Of a DNA stretch of 64,000 nucleotides, positions 1-8,572 are shown piece by piece; position 1 is the stretch's first letter; each line of letters begins with the position of its first letter. The position numbers and the translations under genes are program-made. A model generated the notes under the pieces. That model made no database searches. It saw only the letters and a list, made by a program, of their open reading frames with translations, and was not told the origin of the DNA. The stretch is from Evansella clarkii (GTDB lineage Bacteria > Bacillota > Bacilli > Bacillales > Salisediminibacteriaceae). Location of the stretch: NCBI RefSeq assembly GCF_002019695.1, contig NZ_KV917376.1, positions 2,410,670 through 2,474,669 on the forward strand, in the 5' to 3' direction.

Positions 1-68
1 ACGATGCGAAATAGTTTTCCCGGGAGATGTTACCGGAGGACGCACAAAGAAACAGAAGGTGAAAAGCT

Positions 69-896
69 ATGCCTGAACTGCCAGAAGTAGAAACAGTCAG
101 AAGAACACTGAAAGAACTTATACTGGGCGAAAAAATTAAAGATGTAATCGTCACATGGCCGAAGATGGTTAAACATCCGGATGATGTGGAGGAATTCCGG
201 CTTCGTTTGACAGGCCAATCTTTCCGGGACATAAACAGAAGAGGGAAATTCCTCATTTTTGAACTGGATGATGATGCTCTCGTCTCCCACTTGCGAATGG
301 AGGGGCGGTACGGTCTGTTTCCTGCAGAGGAAGATCCTGACAAACATACACATGTCCGTTTTCTTTTTGAGAACGGAAAAGAGCTGAGATACCGTGATGT
401 AAGGAAGTTTGGCACCATGCACTTATATCCAAAAGAAGAAGTATTTAACCATCTTCCTTTATCCCAGCTCGGGATTGAACCGTTTTCCGATGAGTTTACA
501 GCCGGGAATCTCAGGACTGTGCTCGGAAAAACAACCCGGAAAGTTAAACCTGCTTTACTTGACCAGTGCCTTGTTGTAGGGTTAGGAAATATTTATGTGG
601 ACGAAGCATTGTTCCGTGCAGGTATACACCCGGAAAAAAAGAGTGACGAACTCTCTGAAAAAGAAATCACCCGGCTTCATAACAGTATTATTGAAACACT
701 TACAGAAGCAGTGAAAATGGGTGGTTCCTCGATAAAAACGTACGTGAACGGACAGGGTGAGATGGGGATGTTCCAACAGACCCTGTTTGTATACGGAAGA
801 CAGGGAGAAGCCTGCAGAAGATGCGGTTCTGAGATAGTCCGTACAGTAGTTGGAGGCAGAGGAACTCATACATGCCCCGAATGTCAGGACAGCTGA
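69..896 (+). CDS. mutM: Formamidopyrimidine-DNA glycosylase (Fpg/MutM)
   Basis: Bifunctional base-excision repair enzyme that removes oxidised purines such as 8-oxoguanine and nicks the abasic site. The 275-residue protein starts with the invariant MPELPEVETVRR segment; after Met removal Pro is the Schiff-base nucleophile and Glu the acid. The C-terminus carries the zinc finger (CRRCG...CPEC) that closes the H2TH/zinc-finger DNA-binding half. Full length for the family. An AGGTG ribosome site lies just upstream of the ATG. In B. subtilis the gene follows polA and precedes ytaF and coaE; the last two are conserved here, and the first 68 bases are too short to show polA. Identification is secure from the motifs and the neighbourhood. 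Confidence 0.97.
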   Translation: MPELPEVETVRRTLKELILGEKIKDVIVTWPKMVKHPDDVEEFRLRLTGQSFRDINRRGKFLIFELDDDALVSHLRMEGRYGLFPAEEDPDKHTHVRFLFENGKELRYRDVRKFGTMHLYPKEEVFNHLPLSQLGIEPFSDEFTAGNLRTVLGKTTRKVKPALLDQCLVVGLGNIYVDEALFRAGIHPEKKSDELSEKEITRLHNSIIETLTEAVKMGGSSIKTYVNGQGEMGMFQQTLFVYGRQGEACRRCGSEIVRTVVGGRGTHTCPECQDS

Positions 897-948
897 GGCT
901 TTCTGAACAAAATTAGGCATACAACCATAAATTACGTACATTGGCCGG

Positions 949-990
949 GCCCCTCCCATATAATATCTTATCATCAAGAATGGAAGGGGC
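949..990 (+). promoter_or_regulatory. Inverted repeat covering the ytaF ribosome binding site
   Basis: GCCCCTCCCAT at 949-959 can pair with ATGGAAGGGGC at 980-990 (10 of 11 positions) across a 20-base AT-rich loop. The right arm is the Shine-Dalgarno sequence of ytaF, whose TTG start follows at 993. Sequestration of the ribosome site is inferred from pairing only. Confidence 0.5.
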
Positions 991-992
991 TC

Positions 993-1637
993 TTGCCTGT
1001 GGCAGCTATCTTTTCACTATTATTATTGGCGTTTGCTGTCAGTATGGACAGTTTTGGGGTCGGTTTGACTTATGGCCTGAGAAAGATGAAGCTACCGTTA
1101 TATTCTCTGCTGTTAATTGCAGGCTTTTCAGCAATATCCATCTTAGTTGCAATGGGGCTTGGAAGTCTTATACTGAACTGGCTGCCTGCTTCAAATGCAG
1201 AAACATTCGGAGGAATTATTCTTATCGGAATTGGAAGCTGGGCAATCTACCAGGCATACAGACCAGCCAGAACAGAACCAAAAACGGTAAAGGAAAGGGG
1301 AACTATTTTAAATTTAGAAATCAAAAAACTTGGTATTATCATAAAAATTTTGAGAAAACCAATGGTGGCAGACCTTGACAATTCCGGAGCAATCACAGGT
1401 AAGGAGGCTTTTTTATTAGGCTTTGCCCTTTCCCTTGATGCGTTTGGCGCAGGGATCGGCGCTGCTTTAATTGGCTTTTCTCCTTTGCTTATGGCAGTCA
1501 GTGTAGGAGTAATGTGCGGCTTGTTTCTAACTCTTGGAATGAGAAGCGGATTATTTTTTTCGGACACAAAGTGGATAAAACATTTTTCGTTTATACCAGG
1601 TTTACTGCTGATATTAATCGGGGTGTGGAAATTATAA
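993..1637 (+). CDS. ytaF: Sporulation membrane protein YtaF (MntP-like family)
   Basis: Polytopic inner-membrane protein of 214 residues, homologous to B. subtilis YtaF and related to the MntP (putative Mn2+ efflux) fold. Two repeated halves are visible: an N-terminal block ending in a FAVSMDSFGVGLTYG segment and a second block with FALSLDAFGAGIGAAL, each with a membrane-embedded Asp typical of this family. About six hydrophobic segments are present, with a charged loop around residues 85-125. The start is TTG at 993, chosen because GGAAGGGG lies directly upstream and the N-terminus is then immediately hydrophobic. It sits between mutM and coaE as in B. subtilis. The transported ion, if any, cannot be read from the sequence. 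Confidence 0.85.
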   Translation: MPVAAIFSLLLLAFAVSMDSFGVGLTYGLRKMKLPLYSLLLIAGFSAISILVAMGLGSLILNWLPASNAETFGGIILIGIGSWAIYQAYRPARTEPKTVKERGTILNLEIKKLGIIIKILRKPMVADLDNSGAITGKEAFLLGFALSLDAFGAGIGAALIGFSPLLMAVSVGVMCGLFLTLGMRSGLFFSDTKWIKHFSFIPGLLLILIGVWKL

Positions 1638-1690
1638 TTCCGCACCTTATGCTTACATATATTCTGAAAAGTACAGGAGGAGGACGCTAT

Positions 1691-2287
1691 ATGATTATAG
1701 GTCTTACAGGCGGGATAGCAAGCGGGAAATCCACCGTGTCAGCAATGCTGAAGGAAAGAGGATACCCCGTAATTGATGCAGATATTATTGCCCGTGAGGC
1801 AGTGGACCCAGGCCAGGAGGCATACGAAAAAATAGTCCAGGCTTTCGGGGAAGAAATTCTTCATGAAGATAAATCCATCGACCGAAAAAAATTGGGCTCC
1901 GTTATATTTAATGATAAAGCTAAAAGACAAATCTTAAATGAGATTGTCCACCCCGCTGTCCGGAAAGAAATGAAAAGGCAGGCTCACGAATATAAAGAGT
2001 CAGGCTATCAGACAGTAATCATGGATATCCCCCTGCTTATTGAAAGTAATCTCCTGCATATGGTGGATAAAGTTCTCCTCGTATATGTTCCAAGATCCCT
2101 CCAGCTGGAGAGGCTGATGAAGAGGGACGGAAGCCAAAGGGAGGAAGCGGAAAGCAGGATAGCTTCCCAGCTTCCTATTGACGAGAAGAAAAGTTATGCG
2201 GACGCAATTATTTATAATGAAGGGACCATTGAAAAAACGGAGCAGCAGCTGGATGCTCTGCTCGTTCAGCTGGGGGCTTCAAAATAA
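1691..2287 (+). CDS. coaE: Dephospho-CoA kinase
   Basis: Catalyses the last step of coenzyme A synthesis, ATP-dependent 3'-phosphorylation of dephospho-CoA. The 198-residue protein begins MIIGLTGGIASGKSTV, where GGIASGKS is the P-loop, followed by the DAD segment (residues about 31-35) that binds the substrate, and a LID region rich in Arg around 140-150. The ATG at 1691 is preceded by GGAGGAGG and gives the normal family length; upstream in-frame codons have no ribosome site. It overlaps no neighbour and lies between ytaF and a lineage-specific gene. Confidence 0.96.
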   Translation: MIIGLTGGIASGKSTVSAMLKERGYPVIDADIIAREAVDPGQEAYEKIVQAFGEEILHEDKSIDRKKLGSVIFNDKAKRQILNEIVHPAVRKEMKRQAHEYKESGYQTVIMDIPLLIESNLLHMVDKVLLVYVPRSLQLERLMKRDGSQREEAESRIASQLPIDEKKSYADAIIYNEGTIEKTEQQLDALLVQLGASK

Positions 2288-2364
2288 TTTCATGTTTGAA
2301 CACAGCATGTATAAGGGCGGGGGTTTTAAGGCAAAGTAGCTGTAAAAGATAAGGAGGAGCTGCT

Positions 2365-2622
2365 TTGTTTAACGAAGAACTGGAAGCATATGTTAATGAA
2401 GTTAAGGAGACGATCCAGAACGCTCAGGAAGCATTGCTTGAAATAAAGATAACCAGGGAAAATGATCCATCACATTATAGTTTTGCAATGAAAGAACTTC
2501 TGAGGCTTGAAGCTAACTTTCCGGGATACTATGCTAAGGCAGGCCCGGATGAAAAAGAAATACTGCTGGAAGCAAAAGAACAACTGGAGTATACAAAAGA
2601 CGTTATGGATAAAGGAATATGA
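2365..2622 (+). CDS. Hypothetical protein, 85 residues, acidic helical
   Basis: Small acidic protein that I do not recognise. It is predicted to be almost entirely alpha-helical, with heptad-like spacing of Leu/Ala/Ile and many Glu/Lys, no signal peptide and no membrane segment. The TTG start is supported by a strong AAGGAGGAGC site nine bases upstream. It sits between coaE and gapB, a position without a counterpart in B. subtilis, so it appears lineage specific. The good ribosome site, codon use like its neighbours and lack of an overlapping gene support it as real. No function is proposed. Confidence 0.6.
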   Translation: MFNEELEAYVNEVKETIQNAQEALLEIKITRENDPSHYSFAMKELLRLEANFPGYYAKAGPDEKEILLEAKEQLEYTKDVMDKGI

Positions 2623-2870
2623 CATACTCAAGAAAGGACGTATAGTTCTTTCTTTTTTTGTGGGCATGTACAAGACAAAAGTTAATATTAAAGGCTATGA
2701 TAAAGAGAAATGAATCCCTTAATTGCAGTGAAAGGGGCGGGCGGACTGCCCCGTTTCCTTCCGAATCTTGCGGTATTAAAGCAAACTTCCAAACATAAAT
2801 CAGGATGATTTAATTAGTGTGAAAAAATTAATTAAAAAACACGAAGTTTTTTCACCTTATTAACATATTA

Positions 2871-2914
2871 TATGTTATACTAAATGACAGATTAGGGTAT
2901 ATGAGTATAACATA
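2871..2914 (+). promoter_or_regulatory. gapB promoter with two inverted CcpN-like operators
   Basis: TATGTTATACT at 2871-2881 matches the CcpN operator consensus TRTGHYATAYW at every position and contains the likely -10 hexamer TATACT (2876-2881). Its exact reverse complement, AGTATAACATA, lies at 2904-2914, centre-to-centre 33 bases away (about three helical turns). CcpN represses gapB and pckA during glycolytic growth in B. subtilis, so the same control is inferred here. A -35 element is weak (TTCACC at 2851-2856). Confidence 0.7.
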
Positions 2915-2937
2915 TATAGATGGAAGGGGTATCTTTA

Positions 2938-3963
2938 ATGACTAAAATAGGTATTAATGGGTTCGGGAGAATAGGGCGAATGGTTTTCAGAAAGGCAATG
3001 AACGATCCGGAGCTTCAAATCGCTGCTATTAATGCGAGCTACCCTGCGGAAACATTAGCACATTTGATTAAATATGATACAATTCACGGACCGTTTTTCG
3101 GAGATGTCAAAGTAGAAGACGAGAAACTGATTGTGAATGGTAAAACAATTGAGCTCTTTCGAACAAGAGATCCTAAAGAGCTGCCTTGGGGAAAAATTGG
3201 CGTTGAAATCGTCGTGGAGGCGACAGGCAAGTTCAACTCCAGAGATAAAGCTGCTCTCCATCTGGAGTCGGGAGCTAAGAAAGTTGTTATTACTGCCCCT
3301 GGGAAAGACGAAGATATCACAGTTGTGTACGGAGTGAACGAACAGGAATACGACCCTGAAAAGCACCACGTCATTTCCAATGCATCATGTACTACGAACT
3401 GCCTTGCTCCAGTAGCAAAAGTTCTTAACGATAAATTCGGAATTGAATCAGGTCTCATGACTACAGTGCATTCTTATACAAACGACCAGAAAAACATAGA
3501 CAACCCGCATAAAGACCTCCGCCGTGCAAGAGCATGCGGCCAGTCAATCATCCCAACTACCACGGGTGCCGCGAAAGCGCTGTCAAAAGTACTTCCGGAA
3601 ATGGAAGGGAAGCTTAACGGTATGGCATTAAGGGTGCCGACTCCTAATGTTTCATTAGTTGACCTTGTAGTTGACCTTGAAAAGGATGTTACAGCTGAAG
3701 AGGTTAATGAAGTATTAAAGCAAGCGGCTGAAACTGAAATGGCCGGCATCCTGGCTTATACGGAGGAACCTCTTGTATCCATTGATTTCAACGGAAACGA
3801 AAATTCCTCCATTATTGATGGGCAGTCTACAATGGTGATTAATGACCGCCAGGTGAAAGTTCTGGCCTGGTATGACAATGAATGGGGATATTCCTGCCGT
3901 GTGGTAAACCTTATTCAGCTTGTGGCACAAAACTTAAGAAATGAATCTGGTGTCAGGGCATAA
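2938..3963 (+). CDS. gapB: Glyceraldehyde-3-phosphate dehydrogenase, gluconeogenic type
   Basis: Interconverts glyceraldehyde-3-phosphate and 1,3-bisphosphoglycerate; the GapB paralogue works in the gluconeogenic direction with NADP(H) preference. The 341-residue protein starts with the Rossmann motif INGFGRIGR; the catalytic Cys is residue 151 within SNASCTTNCL and the helper His follows in TTVHSYTNDQ. The ATG at 2938 is preceded by GGAAGGGG. Assignment to GapB rather than the glycolytic GapA rests on the position before speD, nrdR and dnaB, the same as in B. subtilis, and on the CcpN-like operators in its promoter. A hairpin terminator follows. Confidence 0.93.
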   Translation: MTKIGINGFGRIGRMVFRKAMNDPELQIAAINASYPAETLAHLIKYDTIHGPFFGDVKVEDEKLIVNGKTIELFRTRDPKELPWGKIGVEIVVEATGKFNSRDKAALHLESGAKKVVITAPGKDEDITVVYGVNEQEYDPEKHHVISNASCTTNCLAPVAKVLNDKFGIESGLMTTVHSYTNDQKNIDNPHKDLRRARACGQSIIPTTTGAAKALSKVLPEMEGKLNGMALRVPTPNVSLVDLVVDLEKDVTAEEVNEVLKQAAETEMAGILAYTEEPLVSIDFNGNENSSIIDGQSTMVINDRQVKVLAWYDNEWGYSCRVVNLIQLVAQNLRNESGVRA

Positions 3964-4035
3964 CTAATCTTCAGGGAATACGCTTTGCCGAATATCAGAT
4001 TTAAGAATAGATACACATTAAGACTAAAAATCATG

Positions 4036-4066
4036 AACGGAGGCTTTCTGTCTCCGTTTTTATTTT
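4036..4066 (+). terminator. Rho-independent terminator after gapB
   Basis: AACGGAG at 4036-4042 pairs with CTCCGTT at 4052-4058, followed by a T-rich run. Confidence 0.8.
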
Positions 4067-4072
4067 TTTATT

Positions 4073-4218
4073 CTGAAGTAACCGTTCGGTAGACTACGCC
4101 GCCAGCCATGAATAAGAGCGAAGGTGTTCAGGAGGGAAATTACAGCCGGCAGCATATTGATTAGTTCAGCTAACAATCAGCGGGGGAGGCGCCTCACTGA
4201 TGGAAGTTTCACTTTATA
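4073..4218 (-). repeat. Dispersed element A, copy 1 (diverged)
   Basis: Read on the minus strand this region has the same order of blocks as the other four copies of element A: a TAAAGTGAAAC end, a hairpin around CACTGAT...ATCAG, a TTAGTTCAGCTAAC-like block, and an outer arm ending in CGGTTAC. It is the most diverged copy, with many substitutions, and lies between the gapB terminator and speD. Confidence 0.6.
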
Positions 4219-4408
4219 TGAAAAAAATATTGCAAAACGCCCATATAGGAAGTATACTAATTTTCGTGAACTTCGATTAAAAGCAAAAGTAGGGATAACC
4301 ATTATGTAAAGGGTTAGGACCTCTCTGGACTAACTTTCCCCCAGTAATGACTATTCCTCCATGCTTTAGAAGGCATGAAATTTAATTGTGGTAAAGGGGG
4401 ATTTTTTA

Positions 4409-4795
4409 ATGGATACTATGGGACGTCACGTAATTGCCGAACTTTGGGATTGTGACATTGACAAACTAAACGACATGGAGTACATTGAGAGACTATTTGT
4501 GGATGCAGCACTTGAAGCAGGTGCCGAGGTGAGAGAAGTAGCTTTTCATAAATTCGCGCCTCATGGTGTAAGCGGAGTTGTAATTATCAGCGAATCACAC
4601 TTAACAATCCATAGTTTTCCGGAGCACGGTTATGCAAGTATTGACGTGTATACGTGCGGAGACCGGATTGATCCGAATGTAGCTTCAAACTTTATAGCAA
4701 AAGCCCTTTGTGCTAAGAAAACCGAAATTGTGGAACTTCCAAGAGGAATGGGCCCAATCAAAGTTGGCCAAAGTAAAATACTGACAAACGCATAA
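4409..4795 (+). CDS. speD: S-adenosylmethionine decarboxylase proenzyme
   Basis: Makes decarboxylated S-adenosylmethionine, the aminopropyl donor for spermidine. The 128-residue proenzyme is the short prokaryotic type. Autocleavage at Glu62-Ser63 within [14 protein letters not shown] converts Ser63 into the pyruvoyl cofactor; the flanking His and Cys residues of the active site ([12 protein letters not shown]) are present. Start ATG at 4409 follows AAAGGGGG; a second ATG three codons on is possible. The position between gapB and nrdR is as in B. subtilis. A strong terminator follows. Confidence 0.95.
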   Translation: MDTMGRHVIAELWDCDIDKLNDMEYIERLFVDAALEAGAEVREVAFHKFAPHGVSGVVIISESHLTIHSFPEHGYASIDVYTCGDRIDPNVASNFIAKALCAKKTEIVELPRGMGPIKVGQSKILTNA

Positions 4796-4805
4796 TAATA
4801 AATTC

Positions 4806-4834
4806 AAAGGAGGTGAAATTCACCTCCTTTTCTT
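4806..4834 (+). terminator. Terminator after speD
   Basis: AAAGGAGGTGAA and TTCACCTCCTTT form a 12-bp perfect stem followed by TTCTT. Confidence 0.85.
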
Positions 4835-4835
4835 A

Positions 4836-4918
4836 ATGGTTATGTTAAAAATAATGTTGATTTTTATTGAAGACTGAATTGGTTGAAGCGAAAATCAACC
4901 TTGAATTAACATAACCAT
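4836..4918. repeat. 83-bp nested inverted repeat
   Basis: A perfect 13-base inverted repeat, ATGGTTATGTTAA (4836-4848) and TTAACATAACCAT (4906-4918), encloses a second inverted repeat, GTTGATTTT (4856-4864) and AAAATCAAC (4891-4899). It has no T-tract and is separate from the speD terminator. It may be a small miniature element or a structured transcript. Confidence 0.6.
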
Positions 4919-5043
4919 CCTAAGGGAAAATAATAATGTTTGAAGCCAGAAAGGAAACTATCGCCATTTTTGCAGAATCCGTTTTTTAGATTGAAGAAAA
5001 TGCCGTTTCTTGCTATTCTTAATAGTGGTAAGGTGGGATGAAA

Positions 5044-5457
5044 ATGGGATTTAAAGAGACAGTCCAGACAATTATCAGTAAACATACAGAAACAAAAGAA
5101 AATCATACAGATAAAGAATTACGGACGCATTATTATAAATCAACGAAAGATAAAGTAATTAAAGAAATAGAAAGCATGTTAAACCAGCGGCCTGGTTTTT
5201 CCGTATCATCCGTTTCTGAGGAACGGGGCGAAATAATAGTAAATATAAACAAAGGCAAAAAAGCGATGATGGTGGTTACTGTCATAATGGTACGGCCCTT
5301 CAGAACCGCGGTTGATTTTTCGATTGCAACTGATACAATGCTTTTTTCTGACTTTGGATACAGCCGCAAGCTCGCAGCTGAATTATATAAGGAGTTAAAT
5401 AAGCGTTTAACCTTTGTAGGTACCGGTCTCGGGGACGAACTGACAAAGTCGTGGTAG
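5044..5457 (+). CDS. Conserved hypothetical cytosolic protein
   Basis: A protein of about 137 residues that I recognise only as a Bacillaceae cytosolic protein type without assigned function. The N-terminal third is charged and helical; the rest alternates beta-like segments (VIMVRPFRTAVDFSIATD) with a C-terminal helix. No membrane segment or signal peptide. An ATG at 5038 touches the AAGGTGG ribosome site, so the ATG at 5044 with normal spacing is preferred. It lies between speD and nrdR, 32 bases before nrdR, possibly co-transcribed with it. Function unknown. Confidence 0.7.
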   Translation: MGFKETVQTIISKHTETKENHTDKELRTHYYKSTKDKVIKEIESMLNQRPGFSVSSVSEERGEIIVNINKGKKAMMVVTVIMVRPFRTAVDFSIATDTMLFSDFGYSRKLAAELYKELNKRLTFVGTGLGDELTKSW

Positions 5458-5489
5458 CCTGCCAGAAATCCGAATGGAGATGATCGTAA

Positions 5490-5954
5490 ATGATATGCCC
5501 AAACTGCCAGCATAACGGGACCAGAGTTTTAGATTCCAGGCCAAGCGATGAGGGGCGGTCCATTCGCCGTCGCCGTGAGTGTGAAGAATGCGGGTATCGT
5601 TTCACTACGTTCGAACGTGTAGAAAAAACACCGCTTATTGTTGTTAAAAAAGGCGGAAACCGTGAAGAATTCAGCAGAGAAAAACTTCTGCGGGGGATTA
5701 TCCGTGCCTGCGAAAAAAGACCTGTGCCATTAGAAAAGCTGGAAAACATTGTCGAAACGGTGGAGAAAGATATCCGAAGCCAGGGAACTTCCGAAGTGGA
5801 AAGCCATGATATTGGGGAACAGGTAATGGAGCATCTTGCCAGCCTCGATGATGTTGCTTACGTTCGTTTTGCCTCTGTTTATCGTCAGTTTAAAGACCTT
5901 AACGTATTCGTTGATGAACTAAAAGAACTTCTTGACCGGGAAAATAAAAAATAA
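5490..5954 (+). CDS. nrdR: Transcriptional repressor NrdR
   Basis: Zinc- and nucleotide-binding repressor of ribonucleotide reductase operons. The 154-residue protein has the N-terminal zinc ribbon (CPNC at residues 3-6, CEEC at 31-34) followed by an ATP-cone domain from about residue 48 ([17 protein letters not shown]), typical full length. It lies upstream of dnaB and dnaI as in other Bacillaceae, linking dNTP supply with replication initiation. GGAGATGAT precedes the ATG. Its targets (NrdR boxes) were not seen in this window. Confidence 0.96.
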   Translation: MICPNCQHNGTRVLDSRPSDEGRSIRRRRECEECGYRFTTFERVEKTPLIVVKKGGNREEFSREKLLRGIIRACEKRPVPLEKLENIVETVEKDIRSQGTSEVESHDIGEQVMEHLASLDDVAYVRFASVYRQFKDLNVFVDELKELLDRENKK

Positions 5955-6078
5955 TGATTATACATTGTAACGAAGTGGGGCGGTAACCGCTCCATTTTTC
6001 CATATAAAGTATTTTTACTACTGGCTCCATCGTGTCCTTGAGATGGGACAGCCAGACAGAAAGTATAGGTGAAAAGCA

Positions 6079-7485
6079 TTGCACTGGAAAGAAATATTAC
6101 CATCTGACCAATACATTGCGTATATGAACAGGCGGCTTCACGAAACCGACCGGGATGTACTCACATTACTGTACCAGCCGCTTATCGGTGCGACTGCTTA
6201 CAGCCTCTATATGACATTGACGAGTGATGTGAGCCGTCAGCCTGGAAAACGTATTGAGCGTACACACAAAGCCTTAATGGCTTATACAGAAAAACACCTT
6301 GATGAAATTTTTAAAGAACGGAAAAAACTGGAGGCTATTGGGCTGCTGAAAGTGTTCAGAAAAAAACAAGGTGAAGAATATATCCATTATTATGAACTAC
6401 AGTCTCCCTTATCTCCTGAAGAATTTTTTAACGATGACATGCTCAGTGTTTTCTTATACAACAGGCTGGGAAGCAGGGAACACTATTTGCAGTTAAGAAA
6501 CACATTTAAACTTGAACGTGAGAATGGGAATGACAGGGAAAATATTACAAGATCCTTTGATGAAGTGTTCACATCAGTCCATCCTTCGGAGATTACCATT
6601 AATCCGGAAACAGAAGAAGTACTGCTGAATAAAGACAGGCTTGAGGGTGCAGCGGAAAGGGAGAGCGGCTACAAACTGGAAGGCCATGACTTTGATTTTG
6701 AATCAATGCTGGCATTTTTGCCGCCATTCGTACCGAAGGATGAAGTGAAGAAGAAGGAGAACAAGACTCTCATTCAGAGAATGGCGTTCCTCTACAAGCT
6801 TTCCCCTTCAGAAGTAAGTAAAATCATTCAGGATGCCATGATCCATACAGATGAATTAAACGGCAGTATTCTTCGTGAGCAGGCAAAGCGCCGCTACAGA
6901 ATGAATGAAAGTGACCAGCCGCCTCGTCTCCATACGAAAGTTCAGCCTGAAAATCTGAGAGTACAGAAAACAGAGCCAGTAACAGAAGAAGAGATGCAGA
7001 TTCACTATTTCGAAACTACTTCTCCGCTGGAATATTTGCAGGAGCAGGCTAACGGAGCAAAGGTGTATCCTGGTGATCTGGATATAATCGATCAGCTTAT
7101 GTTCGAATACAAGTTAGAGCCAGGCGTCGTTAATGTTCTTCTGGAATATATTTTCATCATGCATGGAAAAAAACTGACGCGGAATTTCACCTTTAAAATT
7201 GCCAGCCACTGGAGCAGGGAAGGTATCAGGACTGTAAAAGAGGCCATGGACTTTACGAGAAAGCAATATGAGCAGACTGAGCAGAATAAACAACAAAAAG
7301 ATACATCGAAGAGTACTAAAAAGGGCGCAGCAAGAAATCAGGCTGTCCGGCAGGAGCCTCTTCCTAAATGGATGGCTGATGAAGAATGGAATAAATCCGG
7401 GGAGAAGCCTGAAGATCTGGAAGAGGCTAGAAAGAAAGCAGCTCAGTTAAAAGAGATGCTGAAGAAGAAAAAACAGGGGGGATAA
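6079..7485 (+). CDS. dnaB: Replication initiation and membrane attachment protein DnaB
   Basis: Firmicute helicase-loading protein (not the helicase) that acts with DnaD and DnaI to load the replicative helicase at oriC and restart sites. The 468-residue protein starts HWKEILPSDQYIAYMNRRLH, with an N-terminal winged-helix-like domain, a central linker, a DnaB/DnaD-type helical domain around residues 310-400 (PGDLDIIDQLMFEYKLEPG) and a Lys-rich C-terminal tail. The start is TTG at 6079, preceded by AGGTG. dnaI starts three bases after the dnaB stop, so the two are translationally close. Confidence 0.93.
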   Translation: MHWKEILPSDQYIAYMNRRLHETDRDVLTLLYQPLIGATAYSLYMTLTSDVSRQPGKRIERTHKALMAYTEKHLDEIFKERKKLEAIGLLKVFRKKQGEEYIHYYELQSPLSPEEFFNDDMLSVFLYNRLGSREHYLQLRNTFKLERENGNDRENITRSFDEVFTSVHPSEITINPETEEVLLNKDRLEGAAERESGYKLEGHDFDFESMLAFLPPFVPKDEVKKKENKTLIQRMAFLYKLSPSEVSKIIQDAMIHTDELNGSILREQAKRRYRMNESDQPPRLHTKVQPENLRVQKTEPVTEEEMQIHYFETTSPLEYLQEQANGAKVYPGDLDIIDQLMFEYKLEPGVVNVLLEYIFIMHGKKLTRNFTFKIASHWSREGIRTVKEAMDFTRKQYEQTEQNKQQKDTSKSTKKGAARNQAVRQEPLPKWMADEEWNKSGEKPEDLEEARKKAAQLKEMLKKKKQGG

Positions 7486-7488
7486 AAG

Positions 7489-8424
7489 GTGGATTCAATA
7501 GATAAGGTTCTCAAAAGCTGGACAAGTGGTAATCTGGAAGATCGTCTTGCTCTTATGACCAGAGAAATATTAAAAGATGACAGAATTCAAGCCATTTTAT
7601 CCGCGCATCCTGAACTTACCCAGGAACAGCTCGAACGTGGAATGAACGAGCTTTACCAGTATAAAAAACAGATGAAAAATTGCGATCTCTGTCCGGGACT
7701 CGATGCCTGTCCTAATTTACTAAAGGGTTACGAGCCAAAGCTTTCCTTATACAGAAATGATTTTCAGCTTGGCTATCAGCCCTGCAGGCTGAAGCGGAAA
7801 GAAGAAGAGAGAAAACGTCATGCTTCACTGGTAAAAAGCCTTTATATTCCAAAGGAAATGACGGAAGCTAACTTCGATGGTTTCCACGAGGATAACACCT
7901 CCAGAATAAATGCGATGGCTAAGGCAATGGAATTTATCGTAAACGTGCAGCCAGGTGAAAATGGCAGGGGATTGTATATTTACGGGCCGTTCGGTGTGGG
8001 GAAAACCTATCTTATGGGGGCAATTGCCAATGAACTTGCTGACAGAAACATAGAAACGATGATTGTTTACACTCCTGACTTTTTCCGGGAACTGAAAAAT
8101 GGTATATCAGACGGCACTTACCAGGCGAAACTGGAGGAGGTCAAGCGGGCTCCGGTTCTTATTCTGGACGACATTGGAGCGGAAACAATGTCAAACTGGG
8201 TTCGTGATGATATACTTGGTGCGTTGCTTCAGTTCAGGATGATGGAGAAACTGCCTACTTTATTTACTTCTAATTTTGACTTAGACGAGCTGGAGTACCA
8301 TCTTTCCTACACGCAGAAAGGCGGAATCGAAAAGATCGACAGCCTTAAGGCGAAACGCATTATGGAAAGGATCCGTCATCTGAGCGCAACTATCGACATG
8401 AAAGGGGATAATAAGCGGGATTAA
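7489..8424 (+). CDS. dnaI: Primosomal protein DnaI (helicase loader)
   Basis: AAA+ ATPase that loads the replicative helicase. The 311-residue protein has an N-terminal helical/zinc region (Cys-rich CDLCPGLDACPNLL around residues 65-80) that contacts helicase, then the ATPase domain with Walker A GPFGVGKT (about residue 165) and Walker B LILDDIGAE. The GTG start at 7489 is preceded by GGGGGGAT inside the dnaB end. Forms an operon with dnaB. Standard length and motifs. Confidence 0.95.
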   Translation: MDSIDKVLKSWTSGNLEDRLALMTREILKDDRIQAILSAHPELTQEQLERGMNELYQYKKQMKNCDLCPGLDACPNLLKGYEPKLSLYRNDFQLGYQPCRLKRKEEERKRHASLVKSLYIPKEMTEANFDGFHEDNTSRINAMAKAMEFIVNVQPGENGRGLYIYGPFGVGKTYLMGAIANELADRNIETMIVYTPDFFRELKNGISDGTYQAKLEEVKRAPVLILDDIGAETMSNWVRDDILGALLQFRMMEKLPTLFTSNFDLDELEYHLSYTQKGGIEKIDSLKAKRIMERIRHLSATIDMKGDNKRD

Positions 8425-8572
8425 CGGAATATCTTCCGCTAATCTGCCGGATTCCCATGTTTTTTACAAGCAAAATTATCTTCTTGTATGTTACGATAGA
8501 ATAAGTTTAAGTTTATTAGTTGTAAGAGTCTGTAAGTTTTCCGATACTAGTTTCAAAAATGGGGGAGAGGCA

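Noticed and set aside
1-68. End of polA
   Set aside because: Expected by synteny, but the 68 bases do not translate into a recognisable PolA C-terminus in any frame.
4124-4309. 61-residue frame between gapB and speD
   Set aside because: Starts within diverged element A copy 1 and lacks a convincing ribosome site.
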